Both the position numbers and the translations under genes were made by a program. The notes below the pieces were generated by a model. It worked only from the letters and a program-made list of their open reading frames with translations, made no database searches and had not been told where the DNA came from. A DNA stretch of 64,000 nt from Streptomyces griseosporeus (GTDB taxonomy: Bacteria > Actinomycetota > Actinomycetes > Streptomycetales > Streptomycetaceae). The stretch lies in the NCBI RefSeq assembly GCF_014656055.1, contig NZ_BNBR01000001.1, positions 806,001-870,000 on the forward strand. Reading direction: 5' to 3'. Shown here piece after piece: positions 31,986-40,528 of this stretch. Every line of letters begins with the position of its first letter. The first letter of the stretch is position 1.

Positions 31986-32944
31986 GCCCGTTCCAGATCA
32001 CCCGCACCCTGCCGGAGGACGCCACGGAGGCCGCCCTGCGCGCCGACGTGCTGCACGGCCTGACCGCGACCCCGAAGACGCTGCCGCCGAAATGGTTCTA
32101 CGACGCCCGCGGCAGCGAGCTGTTCGAGCAGATCACCGAGCTGCCCGAGTACTACCCGACCCGCGCCGAACGGGAGATCCTGATCGACCGGGCGGGCGAG
32201 ATCGCCGCGGCGGCGGACGCCCGCACCCTGGTGGAGCTGGGCTCGGGCTCCTCCGAGAAGACCCGCCACCTCCTGGACGCCCTCACCGGGCTGCGCACCT
32301 ACGTCCCGGTCGACGTGAGCGAGAGCGCGCTCACCCAGGCCGGACAGGCCCTGGCCGCCGAACGGCCCGGGCTCGCGGTGCACGCCCTGATCGCCGACTT
32401 CACCGGCGAGCTGACCCTGCCGGACACGCCGGGCCCGCGCCTGGTGGCGTTCCTCGGCGGCACCATCGGCAACCTGCTGCCCGACGAGCGGGCCGCGTTC
32501 CTGGCCGCCCTGCGCGATCTGCTCGCGCCCGGGGACACGCTGCTGCTCGGCACCGACCTGGTCAAGGACGAGCGGGTGCTGGTGCGGGCGTACGACGACG
32601 CGGCCGGGGTGACGGCCGCGTTCAACAAGAACGTCCTCGCCGTCGTCGACCGCGAGCTGGGCGCCGACTTCGACGCGGACGCGTTCGACCACGTCGCCCT
32701 GTGGGACGCCGACCAGGAGTGGATCGAGATGCGGCTGCGCTCGCGCACCGCGCAGACCGTGAAGATCCCCGCGCTGGGCCTGGCGGTGGACTTCGAGGCG
32801 GGCGAGGAGCTGCGCACCGAGGTGTCCGCGAAGTTCCGCAAGGAGGGCGTACGCGCGGAACTTGCGGAGGCCGGGCTGGAGTTGGCGCGGTGGTGGACGG
32901 ACGCGGCGGGCCGGTTCGCCCTGTCGCTGAGCACGGTGCGCTGA
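31982..32944 (+). CDS. egtD: Histidine N-alpha-methyltransferase EgtD
   Basis: A 320-residue SAM methyltransferase that converts histidine to hercynine, the first step of ergothioneine synthesis. The N-terminal [20 protein letters not shown] and [15 protein letters not shown] form the histidine pocket of this family. [18 protein letters not shown] is the SAM site, and [17 protein letters not shown] and LLGTDLVKD follow. GTG 31982 overlaps the egtC stop. It converges on arginine deiminase with 13 bases between stops and no clear terminator. Confidence 0.95.
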   Translation: MSPFQITRTLPEDATEAALRADVLHGLTATPKTLPPKWFYDARGSELFEQITELPEYYPTRAEREILIDRAGEIAAAADARTLVELGSGSSEKTRHLLDALTGLRTYVPVDVSESALTQAGQALAAERPGLAVHALIADFTGELTLPDTPGPRLVAFLGGTIGNLLPDERAAFLAALRDLLAPGDTLLLGTDLVKDERVLVRAYDDAAGVTAAFNKNVLAVVDRELGADFDADAFDHVALWDADQEWIEMRLRSRTAQTVKIPALGLAVDFEAGEELRTEVSAKFRKEGVRAELAEAGLELARWWTDAAGRFALSLSTVR

Positions 32945-32957
32945 CCCGCGGCAGTAC

Positions 32958-34220
32958 CTAGAACTGGACGGGGTCGCGGACGAGCGGGCAGGTCATGCAG
33001 TGACCGCCGCCGCGGCCCCGGCCCAGTTCGGCGCCGACGATGGTGACCACCTCGACGCCGGCCTTGCGCAGCAGGGCGTTGGTCTGGGTGTTGCGGTCGT
33101 AGGTGAAGACCACGCCGGGTTCCACGGCGACGGCGTTGTTGCCGCTGTCCCACTGCTGGCGTTCGGAGGCGTAGACGTCGCCGCCGGTCTCCACGACGCG
33201 CAGGGCGGGCAGGCCGAGCGCCTTGGCGACGACGTCGACGAAGGGGGTGCCGCCCTCGTCGACGACGTCGAAGCCGGGCGCCCGGTCGCTGGGCCGCAGC
33301 GAGAAGGTGTGCACCGCCTCCATGATCTTCGGGTAGAGCGTGACCAGGTCCCGGTCGGCGAAGGTGAAGACGGTGTCCAGGTGCATGGCGGCGCGCAGCC
33401 GTGGCATACCCGCCACCACGACGTGCTCGGCGGCGCCCTGCCGGAACAGGGCGGCGGCGACCTGGGTGATGGCCTGGCGGGAGGTGCGTTCGCTCATGCC
33501 CATGAGGACGACGCCGTTGCCGACCGGCATGATGTCGCCGCCCTCGAAGGTGGCCTGGCCCCAGTCGAGTTCGGGGTCGCCCCACCACACGGTCGCGTCC
33601 TTGAAGTCCGGGTGGAAGGTGTAGACGGCCTTCATCAGCAGCGTCTCGTCGTGCCGGGCGGGCCAGTACAGCGGGTTGAGGGTGACTCCGCCGTAGAGCC
33701 AGCAGGTGGTGTCCCGGGTGTAGAGGGTGTTGGGCAGCGGCGGCATCAGGTAGTCGCGCGCGCCGGTGGACTCGCGGGCCAGGGCCAGGTAGGGCGAGCG
33801 GTGGTCGTCGGGCAGGTCGGTGGTGGCGAGGCCGCCGATGAGGTATTCCGCCAGGCGCCGCGGCGGCAGGCCGTCCAGGTAGGCGCGGGTGCCCTCGACG
33901 AGGCCGGCACCGACCCGGTTGGGGACGATCTTGCGGTCCAGGAGCCAGGCGCGTGCCTCGGGCAGGGCCATGGTCGCCGCGAGCAGGTCGTGCAGCTCCA
34001 CCACCTCCACACCGCGGCGGCCCAGTTCGGCGACGAAGTCGGCGTGGTCGCGCTGGGCGTTCTCCACCCACATCACGTCGTCGAAGAGCAGGTCGTCGGA
34101 GTTGGTGGGGGTCAGGCGCCGGTGCGCGAGCCCCGGTGAGCACACCAGTACCTTGCGCAGCCGGCCGACCTCGGAGTGGACGCCCAGGGCGGGCCGGGCC
34201 TCGGTGTCATTGCTGGTCAC
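32958..34220 (-). CDS. arcA: Arginine deiminase
   Basis: A 420-residue enzyme hydrolysing arginine to citrulline and ammonia. Catalytic motifs are all present: [20 protein letters not shown] and the nucleophile cysteine in GGGHCMTCP. The start was decided by the ribosome site: GTG 34220 lies six bases after GGAGA, whereas ATG 34226 directly abuts the GGAG and would be poorly used. It sits 47 bases after the permease gene on the same strand. Ornithine carbamoyltransferase and carbamate kinase genes of the classical ADI pathway are not in the window, so it may serve ammonia release or citrulline supply rather than ATP production. Confidence 0.93.
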   Translation of the reverse strand: MTSNDTEARPALGVHSEVGRLRKVLVCSPGLAHRRLTPTNSDDLLFDDVMWVENAQRDHADFVAELGRRGVEVVELHDLLAATMALPEARAWLLDRKIVPNRVGAGLVEGTRAYLDGLPPRRLAEYLIGGLATTDLPDDHRSPYLALARESTGARDYLMPPLPNTLYTRDTTCWLYGGVTLNPLYWPARHDETLLMKAVYTFHPDFKDATVWWGDPELDWGQATFEGGDIMPVGNGVVLMGMSERTSRQAITQVAAALFRQGAAEHVVVAGMPRLRAAMHLDTVFTFADRDLVTLYPKIMEAVHTFSLRPSDRAPGFDVVDEGGTPFVDVVAKALGLPALRVVETGGDVYASERQQWDSGNNAVAVEPGVVFTYDRNTQTNALLRKAGVEVVTIVGAELGRGRGGGHCMTCPLVRDPVQF

Positions 34221-34267
34221 GGTCATCTCCGGGGGGGGTGGTGCGGGAAGGGGGAGGACGGCGGCGG

Positions 34268-35722
34268 TCACAGGCCGATCCAGCCGGCCGCCAGGGCGAC
34301 GACGCCGAGGACGGCGCCCGCCACGGAGACGGCGAGGATGACCAGTTCGCCCGGGCCGAACAGGCGTCTGCGCTGTTCCCGGCGGGCCATCACGAACAGC
34401 ACGGTCGCCGGCGCGTAGACGATGAAGGAGACCAGGACGAACCGCAGACCGGCCGCGTACAGCAGGAAGGCGGTGTACACCGCGGCAATGAGGGCGACGG
34501 CGAGTTCGCGGGCGGGCAGCCGGCCGCCGGTGGTGAGCGGGTCGGGCCGCAGCCCGAGCCGGACGGCGAAGGCGGCCGCCAGCAGGTAGGGGATCAGGGA
34601 CAGGGCGCTCGTCAGGTCGAGCGCGAAGTTAAACGCGTCGTCGGAGAAGGCCGTCACGACCAGCACCAGCTGGGTGAGCACCGAGGTCAGCAGCAGCGCG
34701 GGAACGGGGACGTCGGCGGCGTTGACGCGGCGCAGGAAGCGCGGCATGTCGTCGTCCTTGGCGGCGACGAGGAGCACCTCGGCCGCCATCAGCGTCCAGG
34801 CGAGGTAGGCGCCGAGCACGGAGACGATCAGACCGACGCTGATGAAGACCCGGCCCCAGGTGCCGACGGCCTCCTCCAGGACGCCGGCCATGGAGGGCTG
34901 GCGCAGCTCGGCGATCTCGGCCATCGGCATGATGCCGTAGGAGACGATGGTGACGGAGGCGAAGACGGCGAACACGCTGAGGAAGCCGAGGACGGTGGCC
35001 CGGCCGACGTCGGAACGGCGCTTGGCGTGCCGGGAGTAGACGCTGGCGCCCTCCACCCCCAGGAAGACGAACACCGTCGCCAGCATCGTGCCGCGCACCT
35101 GGCTGAAGAGCGAACCGGCGTAGTCGGCCCCGTGGAAGTTGTCCGCGAAGACGTCGGCCTTGAAGTACACGAGGGCGAGGACGACGAAGACCAGGATGGG
35201 CACGAGCTTCGCCACGGTGACGATCTTGTTGATGGCGGTCGCTTCCCGCACGCCGCGCCGGATCATCCAGAAGAACGCCCACAGCCCGAGCGAGGACAGC
35301 ACGACGGCCAGGGCGGTGTTCCCCTCCCCCAGCGCGGGCCAGATCGCGCCGACGGTCGACATGATCAGCACCCAGTAGGTCACGTTGCCGACGCAGGTGC
35401 TGGCCCAGTAGCCGAAGGCGGAGAAGAAGCCCATGTACTCGCCGAAGCCCGCCTTGGCGTAGGCGTACACGCCGGCGTCCAGGTCGGGCCGGCGCACGGC
35501 CAGCAGCTGGAAGGTGAAGGCGAGCATCAGCATGCCGGCGCCCGCGACGGCCCAGGCGATGAGGGCGCCGGCGACACCCGTCTCCTCGGCGAAACGCCGC
35601 GGCAGGGAGAAGACCCCGGCCCCCACCATCGACCCGACGACCATGGCCGACAGGGTCAGCAGCGACAGCTTGGCGGTGGGCGGGTCTCTCCGGTCGGCGT
35701 CGGTGGTGGTGGCCTGCGACAT
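34268..35722 (-). CDS. arcD: Basic amino acid antiporter/permease, APC family (ArcD-like)
   Basis: A 484-residue transporter with about 12 to 13 membrane helices. The unwound helix 1 motif [20 protein letters not shown] is characteristic of the basic amino acid/polyamine antiporter (YdgI/ArcD2/LysP) group. [20 protein letters not shown] is the helix 6 region. Adjacent upstream position and same strand as arginine deiminase indicate arginine uptake in exchange for citrulline or ornithine. ATG 35722 follows GGAAGGG; an in-frame GTG at 35743 is possible. The arcD name rests on context, since true ArcD proteins belong to more than one family. Confidence 0.82.
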   Translation of the reverse strand: MSQATTTDADRRDPPTAKLSLLTLSAMVVGSMVGAGVFSLPRRFAEETGVAGALIAWAVAGAGMLMLAFTFQLLAVRRPDLDAGVYAYAKAGFGEYMGFFSAFGYWASTCVGNVTYWVLIMSTVGAIWPALGEGNTALAVVLSSLGLWAFFWMIRRGVREATAINKIVTVAKLVPILVFVVLALVYFKADVFADNFHGADYAGSLFSQVRGTMLATVFVFLGVEGASVYSRHAKRRSDVGRATVLGFLSVFAVFASVTIVSYGIMPMAEIAELRQPSMAGVLEEAVGTWGRVFISVGLIVSVLGAYLAWTLMAAEVLLVAAKDDDMPRFLRRVNAADVPVPALLLTSVLTQLVLVVTAFSDDAFNFALDLTSALSLIPYLLAAAFAVRLGLRPDPLTTGGRLPARELAVALIAAVYTAFLLYAAGLRFVLVSFIVYAPATVLFVMARREQRRRLFGPGELVILAVSVAGAVLGVVALAAGWIGL

Positions 35723-35845
35723 GGCGCCCTTCCGGCCGGACACGACAACAGGAAATGGACTCTCAGGAACCCTCAGGACAATCTAGGCACTCCTGCCCCA
35801 TCCCGCACACCGGCGACCGGGCGTCCGCGCAGAGGCGCCGCCGGC

Positions 35846-37138
35846 TCAGCTCAGGGGCACCTGGAGCTGCTCGGTGATCCGGCGTGACGCCTTGCGGGCC
35901 TCGGTCTCCGGGTCGCCGCCGGTGAGCACCGCCGTCATGTACGCCTTGATCGGGTTGTCGGCCTCGACCACGGCCCACTCCGGCGTGCTGGGCGTGGCCC
36001 GGCCGCGTGCGGCCCCCTTGGCCATGGCGGCGACGCCCTCCTCGCCGGCGACGGCCCGGGCGAGGTCCGCCTTGTTGGGGACGTAGTCCATCGTCCGGGC
36101 CAGTTCGCTGTCCCACTTCTCGCCGGTGAGCGCGCCGACGACGGCGAGGGCGCCCGCCCGGTCGTCGGTGTTCTGCGGGACGATCAGGTCGGAGCCGCCG
36201 GTGAAGACGGCGCCCGGCCGTCCGGCGGTCGGGCCGGGCACCGGGAAGAACCCGAGCTTGCCCTCCAGCTGCGGGTTCTGCTCCAGGATGGCCCGGGCGA
36301 GCCCGGGTACGGCGACGATCTGGGCGACGTCGCCGTGCGCGAAGACGCCCGCCTGGGGCGGGTGTTCCTCGTCGGCGTCGGCGGGCCCGTCGCCGAGGGC
36401 CTGGAGGCGGCGGTAGAAGTCCATGCCGCGCAGCGCGGCCGGGGTGTCGAGGGTGCCCTTCCAGCCGCCGTCGCGCTCCTGGGCCAGCTCGCCGCCCTCG
36501 TCCCAGATGAAGCCGGAGAGGGTGTACCAGTCCTGGCCCGCGAGGTAGATGCCCTGGGCGGGGCCCTGGTCGAGCTTCCGGGTGGCCTCCAGCCACTCGG
36601 CGCGGGTGCGCGGCGGCGCCTCGACGCCGGCCTTCTCGAAGAGGTCCTTGCGGTAGATGACGACGCGGTTGGCGGCGTACCAGGGGATGCCGTACTGGGT
36701 GCCCCTGAGCTGGCCGGGTTCGGCGAGGCCGGGCAGCCACCGGTCGGCGCCCCAGTCGCGCAGCGACTCCAGCGTGAGGTCGAGCAGCCCGCCCTCGTCG
36801 ACGTACTGCGGGACCTGGGTGTTGCCCACCTCGATGACGTCCGGCAGGCCGCCCTCGTCGGTATCCGTGCCGGAGTCGTCACCGGGGTCCGCCTTGAGCG
36901 CGGCCTGCACCTTGGGTCCGATGCCGGTCCACTCCTGGATGCGGATGTCGAGGTCGAGGTCGGTGTGGGTGCGCTCGAAGTCCTCGGTGAAGCGGCGCAG
37001 GAACTCCGGCGAGGCGCTGTCCTTCATCAGCCACACGGTGACGGTGCGCCGTCCGTCCCCGCCGCCGTGCGGCACCAGGCCGCAGCCGCTGAGCAGGGAG
37101 GCGGACACGCAGACGAGAGCGAGCAGACGGCGGCGCAC
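35846..37138 (-). CDS. Extracellular solute-binding lipoprotein of a sugar ABC transporter, orphan
   Basis: A 430-residue family 1 solute-binding protein. The signal peptide RRRLLALVCVSASLLSGCG ends in a lipobox with Cys19, so it is anchored outside the membrane. The mature part has the usual pattern TVTVWLM, VIEVGNTQVPQYVDEGGLLDL, YGIPWYAANRVVIYRKDLFEKAG and TGGSDLIVPQ. It most resembles the MalE/UgpB sugar-binding group. No permease or ATPase gene is adjacent. GTG 37138 follows GGGAG by seven bases. The inverted repeat at 37267-37280 resembles a DasR-type site, hinting at amino-sugar control. Confidence 0.88.
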   Translation of the reverse strand: MRRRLLALVCVSASLLSGCGLVPHGGGDGRRTVTVWLMKDSASPEFLRRFTEDFERTHTDLDLDIRIQEWTGIGPKVQAALKADPGDDSGTDTDEGGLPDVIEVGNTQVPQYVDEGGLLDLTLESLRDWGADRWLPGLAEPGQLRGTQYGIPWYAANRVVIYRKDLFEKAGVEAPPRTRAEWLEATRKLDQGPAQGIYLAGQDWYTLSGFIWDEGGELAQERDGGWKGTLDTPAALRGMDFYRRLQALGDGPADADEEHPPQAGVFAHGDVAQIVAVPGLARAILEQNPQLEGKLGFFPVPGPTAGRPGAVFTGGSDLIVPQNTDDRAGALAVVGALTGEKWDSELARTMDYVPNKADLARAVAGEEGVAAMAKGAARGRATPSTPEWAVVEADNPIKAYMTAVLTGGDPETEARKASRRITEQLQVPLS

Positions 37139-37266
37139 GAGGGGTCTCCCGGGGTCCTGGAGGGGTCCTGCGGACAGGGGCCCGTGCCGCGGGCGGGTGC
37201 CACGGCAGGGCGAAGAGCCCGACGTGGGGGGACGAGCACGGCGCGCTCGAACGGGTGTGCCGGATT

Positions 37267-37280
37267 TTGGTATGGACCAA
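37267..37280. promoter_or_regulatory. TTGGT-N4-ACCAA inverted repeat, DasR-like
   Basis: A perfect 5-4-5 inverted repeat in the 265-base gap between the divergent binding-protein and dodecin genes. TGGT and ACCA match the arms of the GntR-family dasR site TGGTCTAGACCA, with two differences in the middle. It lies 129 bases from the binding-protein start and 124 from dodecin. Confidence 0.4.
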
Positions 37281-37403
37281 TGCGCCGGTCAAGGGGTTCC
37301 CCGGGGTAGCCCCCGACGCCTCGCGCTCCGCCGCAGCTTGGGGCACGGTGGAGTGACGTGTGCCACACGCACCGTCGCCGTCCCCGCGGAGAGGAGCACC
37401 CGC

Positions 37404-37619
37404 ATGTCGAACCACACCTACCGGGTCACGGAGATCGTCGGCAGCTCGCCCGACGGTGTCGACCAGGCCGTACGCAACGCCATCAGCCGCGCCTCGCAGA
37501 CCCTGCGCAACCTGGACTGGTTCGAGGTGACGCAGGTGCGCGGCCAGCTGGAGAACGGGCAGGTCGCGCACTGGCAGGTCGGCCTGAAGGTCGGTTTCCG
37601 CCTGGAGGAGTCGGACTGA
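37404..37619 (+). CDS. Dodecin (flavin-binding storage protein)
   Basis: A 71-residue protein matching dodecin over its full length: TYRVTEIVGSSPDGVDQAVR, ISRASQTLRNLDWFEVTQVR, and the end WQVGLKVGFRLEES. The tryptophan of LDWFEV stacks on the flavin rings in known dodecins. It assembles into dodecameric shells that bind riboflavin, FMN or FAD and prevent unwanted flavin photochemistry. ATG 37404 follows GAGGAG by seven bases. It stands alone, convergent to a HAD phosphatase gene. Confidence 0.93.
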   Translation: MSNHTYRVTEIVGSSPDGVDQAVRNAISRASQTLRNLDWFEVTQVRGQLENGQVAHWQVGLKVGFRLEESD

Positions 37620-37675
37620 GGCACGCGCCCGGCGCCGGCGGGGCGTCCCGGGTGCTGGGTCCGGGATACGGCGTC

Positions 37676-38167
37676 TCAGGTACGGCCCTGTCGCTCCTGG
37701 GCGTCCTTCAGCTCCGGCGACGGGGCCGCCCAGCGCGCCCGCACGACGGTGAACCCCGCCCGCTCGGCGTCCGCGCACACCAGCTCGTCGTCGTCGACCA
37801 GCATCCGCACCTCATGGGTGCGGGCGAGGCGGCGCAGGATCGCCAGCTTGGTGAAGCGGGCGGGGCGGCGGTCGTCGTCCCGGCGCATGTACAGCCGCCC
37901 CTCGGGCAGCCCGTGCGCGGCGAGCCACTCCAGGGTGTCGCGCCGGCAGCGCTCGGGCCGCCCGGTCAGGTACCGGATCTCGCACTCCCGGGCGCTGTCG
38001 ACCGCCAGCGCCACGCCCTCGGCGAGCGGCGGGTCCTGCGGCGCCGCCGCGAAGAACGCGTCCCAGTCCCGCGGCCTGCGCTCCAGGAAACGCTGCCGGT
38101 GCGCGGTGTCGGCCAGGGTGTTGTCCAGATCGAACACGGCGAGCGGCCGCCTGCTGCTGTCGGTCAC
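37676..38167 (-). CDS. HAD-superfamily phosphatase (polynucleotide 3'-phosphatase-like)
   Basis: A 163-residue HAD hydrolase. Motif I is FDLDNTLAD (Asp nucleophile and Asp acid), followed by YLTGRPERCRRDTLEWL (motif II Thr) and motif IV LVDDDELVCADAERAG. Sequence pattern and length resemble the phosphatase domain found in actinobacterial polynucleotide-kinase-like proteins, but nucleic-acid substrates are unproven. GTG 38167 lacks a clear ribosome site and lies six bases after TAGGGT on the minus strand, suggesting a leaderless mRNA. It converges with dodecin and is divergent from LysE. Confidence 0.8.
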   Translation of the reverse strand: MTDSSRRPLAVFDLDNTLADTAHRQRFLERRPRDWDAFFAAAPQDPPLAEGVALAVDSARECEIRYLTGRPERCRRDTLEWLAAHGLPEGRLYMRRDDDRRPARFTKLAILRRLARTHEVRMLVDDDELVCADAERAGFTVVRARWAAPSPELKDAQERQGRT

Positions 38168-38173
38168 GCGTCC

Positions 38174-38179
38174 ACCCTA
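38174..38179 (-). promoter_or_regulatory. Leaderless -10 hexamer of the HAD phosphatase gene
   Basis: On the minus strand TAGGGT ends exactly six bases before GTG 38167. The GGTGG overlapping it could instead act as a weak ribosome site. Confidence 0.45.
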
Positions 38180-38247
38180 GGCCGTGGCCTCTCCCCCGGT
38201 GGGAAAAGCCCTGGAGGGCGGGCCGTGTCCCGTGCTTGCATGGCCGT

Positions 38248-38886
38248 ATGGTGTCCACCGACCGTTTTCTGGCCTTCGCCGCGCTCTCCTTCCTGCTGAT
38301 CATCGTGCCCGGCCCGAGTGTGCTGTTCGTGATCGGGCGGGCGCTGGCGCAGGGCCGCAGGGCCGCGCTGACGACGGTCGCCGGCAACACGCTCGGCGCG
38401 TACGTCCTCGTCGCGGCGGTCGCGCTCGGCGTCGGCACCGTGGTGGAGCGCTCGGTCGCGGTCTTCACCGCGCTCAAGCTGGCGGGCGCCGCCTACCTGG
38501 TGTACCTGGGGGTGCGCGCCTGGCGAGAACGGGGGGCGCTGCGGGCCGCGTTCGCGGAGCAGCCGGCGGTCCGGGACGGGCGGCGCACCTTCCTGGAGGG
38601 CTTCCTGGTCGGCGTGTCCAACCCCAAGACCATCGTGTTCTTCGCCGCCGTCCTGCCGCAGTTCGTCGACCGCGAGGCGGGCCACGCTGTGGCGCAGATG
38701 CTGCTGCTCGGGCTGGTCTTCAACGTCATCGCGCTCGCCTCCGACAGTGTGTGGGGGCTCGTCGCGGCCACCGCACGCGACTGGTTCGCCCGCTCCCCGC
38801 GCCGCCTCTCGATGGTCGGCGGCGTCGGCGGGCTGACGATGATCGGCCTCGGTGTGACGGTGGCGGCGACGGGCCGCAAGGACTGA
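38248..38886 (+). CDS. LysE/RhtB family amino acid exporter
   Basis: A 212-residue membrane protein with about six helices. The family motif IIVPGPSVLFVIGRALAQGR in helix 1 and the region NPKTIVFFAAVLPQFVD in the middle are standard for LysE/RhtB exporters, which release lysine, threonine, homoserine or related amino acids with proton exchange. ATG 38248 is used; a TTG at 38236 would add four residues. No ribosome site is clear. Substrate not predictable. Confidence 0.88.
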   Translation: MVSTDRFLAFAALSFLLIIVPGPSVLFVIGRALAQGRRAALTTVAGNTLGAYVLVAAVALGVGTVVERSVAVFTALKLAGAAYLVYLGVRAWRERGALRAAFAEQPAVRDGRRTFLEGFLVGVSNPKTIVFFAAVLPQFVDREAGHAVAQMLLLGLVFNVIALASDSVWGLVAATARDWFARSPRRLSMVGGVGGLTMIGLGVTVAATGRKD

Positions 38887-38923
38887 CCGGCACCCCCGCT
38901 CCACCCGGGCGCCCCGGATGGAT

Positions 38924-38929
38924 CATGCT
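38924..38929 (+). promoter_or_regulatory. Possible leaderless -10 hexamer before the ferredoxin gene
   Basis: CATGCT ends exactly six bases before ATG 38936. The same hexamer and spacing occurs before def (1638-1643). Confidence 0.35.
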
Positions 38930-38935
38930 TCTGCC

Positions 38936-39364
38936 ATGCGATCCCCCTCCGCCCGCACGCCCGCCGGCCGCACGCCCGCTGCCCGTACGCCGCTGATCGG
39001 CGCCGCCGCCCGGCGTCCGTGCACCCTCGTCGTCTGCCGCGGCTGCTGCTGCGGCAACGCCCGCAAGAACCCCGGCACCGACCACGCCTGGCAGCTGGAG
39101 CGGCTGCGGGCCGCCGCGGCCGAGCACGGCTTCCAGGTCCGTACGAGCGACTGCCTCGGCCCCTGCGACCAGGCGAACGTCATCGTCGTCCAGCCGTCGG
39201 CCGCGGGCCGCCGGGCCGGCGGGCGGGCCGTGTGGATCGGGTTCGCCACGGACGACGACTCCACCGAGGAGGTCATCGCCTGGGCGGCGGCGGGCGGACC
39301 GGGCGTGGCCGCGCCGCCGGTGACGCTGGAGCTGCAGTTCGTCAGCCCGCGCCCGCAGCGCTGA
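38936..39364 (+). CDS. Thioredoxin-like (2Fe-2S) ferredoxin-domain protein
   Basis: A 142-residue protein. Residues 1-25 are a Thr/Arg/Pro-rich extension. From residue 28 it has the thioredoxin-like [2Fe-2S] fold: TLVVCRGCCCGN at the first cluster loop and TSDCLGPCDQANVIVVQP at the second, giving cysteines for a cluster of the Aquifex-ferredoxin type. The extra cysteines of the first loop are unusual. It could carry electrons for a cobalamin or other reductase, but no partner is adjacent. ATG 38936 has a CATGCT hexamer six bases upstream and no ribosome site; starts upstream lack support. Confidence 0.78.
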   Translation: MRSPSARTPAGRTPAARTPLIGAAARRPCTLVVCRGCCCGNARKNPGTDHAWQLERLRAAAAEHGFQVRTSDCLGPCDQANVIVVQPSAAGRRAGGRAVWIGFATDDDSTEEVIAWAAAGGPGVAAPPVTLELQFVSPRPQR

Positions 39365-39405
39365 GCGGTCAGGAATCCCGGGGCGCGCCGAGCGTTGAAC
39401 CGTAC

Positions 39406-40419
39406 ATGAGTTCCGTGATCGCCCAGACCCGCTTCTCGATCCTCGACCGCTCCCGCATCCGCGAGGGCCACACCGCCTCCGAGGCGCTGCGCGACACCGT
39501 GCGGCTGGCGCGGGAGGCGGAGCGGCTGGGGTTCCACCGGTTCTGGGTGTCGGAGCACCACGGCGTACCCGGAGTGGCCGGCTCGGCGCCGACCGTGCTG
39601 GCGGCGGCCGTGGCGGGCGCCACCCGCACCATCCGGGTCGGCACCGGCGGCGTGATGCTGCCCAACCACCGGCCGCTGGTGGTGGCCGAGCAGTTCGGGG
39701 TGCTGGAGTCCCTCTTCCCGGGCCGCATCGACATGGGGCTCGGCCGCTCGGTGGGCTTCACCGACGGCGTCCGCAAGGCACTCGGCCGGGACAAGGGCGA
39801 CGCCGAGGACTTCGCCGCCCAGGTGCAGGAGCTGCTGGGCTGGTTCCGCGGCACCTCCCCGACGGGCGTGCACGCGCGCCCCGCCGAGGGCCTGACCGTG
39901 CCGCCGTTCGTGCTGGCCATGGGCGAGGGCGCGGACATCGCCGCCCGCGCGGGCCTGCCGATGGTCATCGGCGACCTGCGGGGCCGCGAGAAGATGCGGC
40001 GCGGCATCGACCACTACCGCGCGCGCTTCCGGCCCTCCCCCTGGGCGTCCGAGCCGTACGTCGTGGTCTCCGGCACCGTGGCGGTGGCCGCCACCCCCGA
40101 TGCGGCCCGGCGGCTGCTCGTCCCCGAGGCGTGGTCGATGGCGTACTCCCGCACCCACGGCACCTTCCCGCCGCTGCCGCCCGCCGAGGAGGTCGAGCGG
40201 CGGACCATGACCGCCAAGGAGCGCGGCTTCTACGAGGCCGGGCTCGCCGGGCACATCGCGGGCACCGAGGAGCAGGTCGCCGACGAGCTGGAGACCCTGC
40301 TGAAGGAGACCGGCGCCGACGAGGTCCTCGTCACCACCAGCACCCACGACCAGGAGGCGCTGCTGGACTCGCACCGGCGGCTGGCCGGCCTCGTGCGGCG
40401 GGAGACGGGCGCGCGCTGA
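39406..40419 (+). CDS. LLM class flavin-dependent oxidoreductase
   Basis: A 337-residue TIM-barrel flavoenzyme of the luciferase-like monooxygenase family. ILDRSRIREGHTASEALRDT and RFWVSEHHGVPGVAGSAPTV near the N-terminus are typical of the group using FMNH2 from a partner reductase, and RTIRVGTGGVMLPNHRPLVV fits the flavin side of the barrel. The reaction (monooxygenation or hydride transfer) and substrate are not predictable. ATG 39406 was chosen by homology of the N-terminus; there is no clear ribosome site. It follows the ferredoxin gene by 41 bases, which could be coincidental. Confidence 0.85.
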   Translation: MSSVIAQTRFSILDRSRIREGHTASEALRDTVRLAREAERLGFHRFWVSEHHGVPGVAGSAPTVLAAAVAGATRTIRVGTGGVMLPNHRPLVVAEQFGVLESLFPGRIDMGLGRSVGFTDGVRKALGRDKGDAEDFAAQVQELLGWFRGTSPTGVHARPAEGLTVPPFVLAMGEGADIAARAGLPMVIGDLRGREKMRRGIDHYRARFRPSPWASEPYVVVSGTVAVAATPDAARRLLVPEAWSMAYSRTHGTFPPLPPAEEVERRTMTAKERGFYEAGLAGHIAGTEEQVADELETLLKETGADEVLVTTSTHDQEALLDSHRRLAGLVRRETGAR

Positions 40420-40528
40420 CGCCGGCCCCGGCAGCCGCTCGCGCTCACAGCGGGAGGCGTAGGATCGCAGGGTTTGCCCGGTGCGCGGGTCCCGCCCGCG
40501 CGAGTGCGAGAAGCGGTACGGAGTCACC

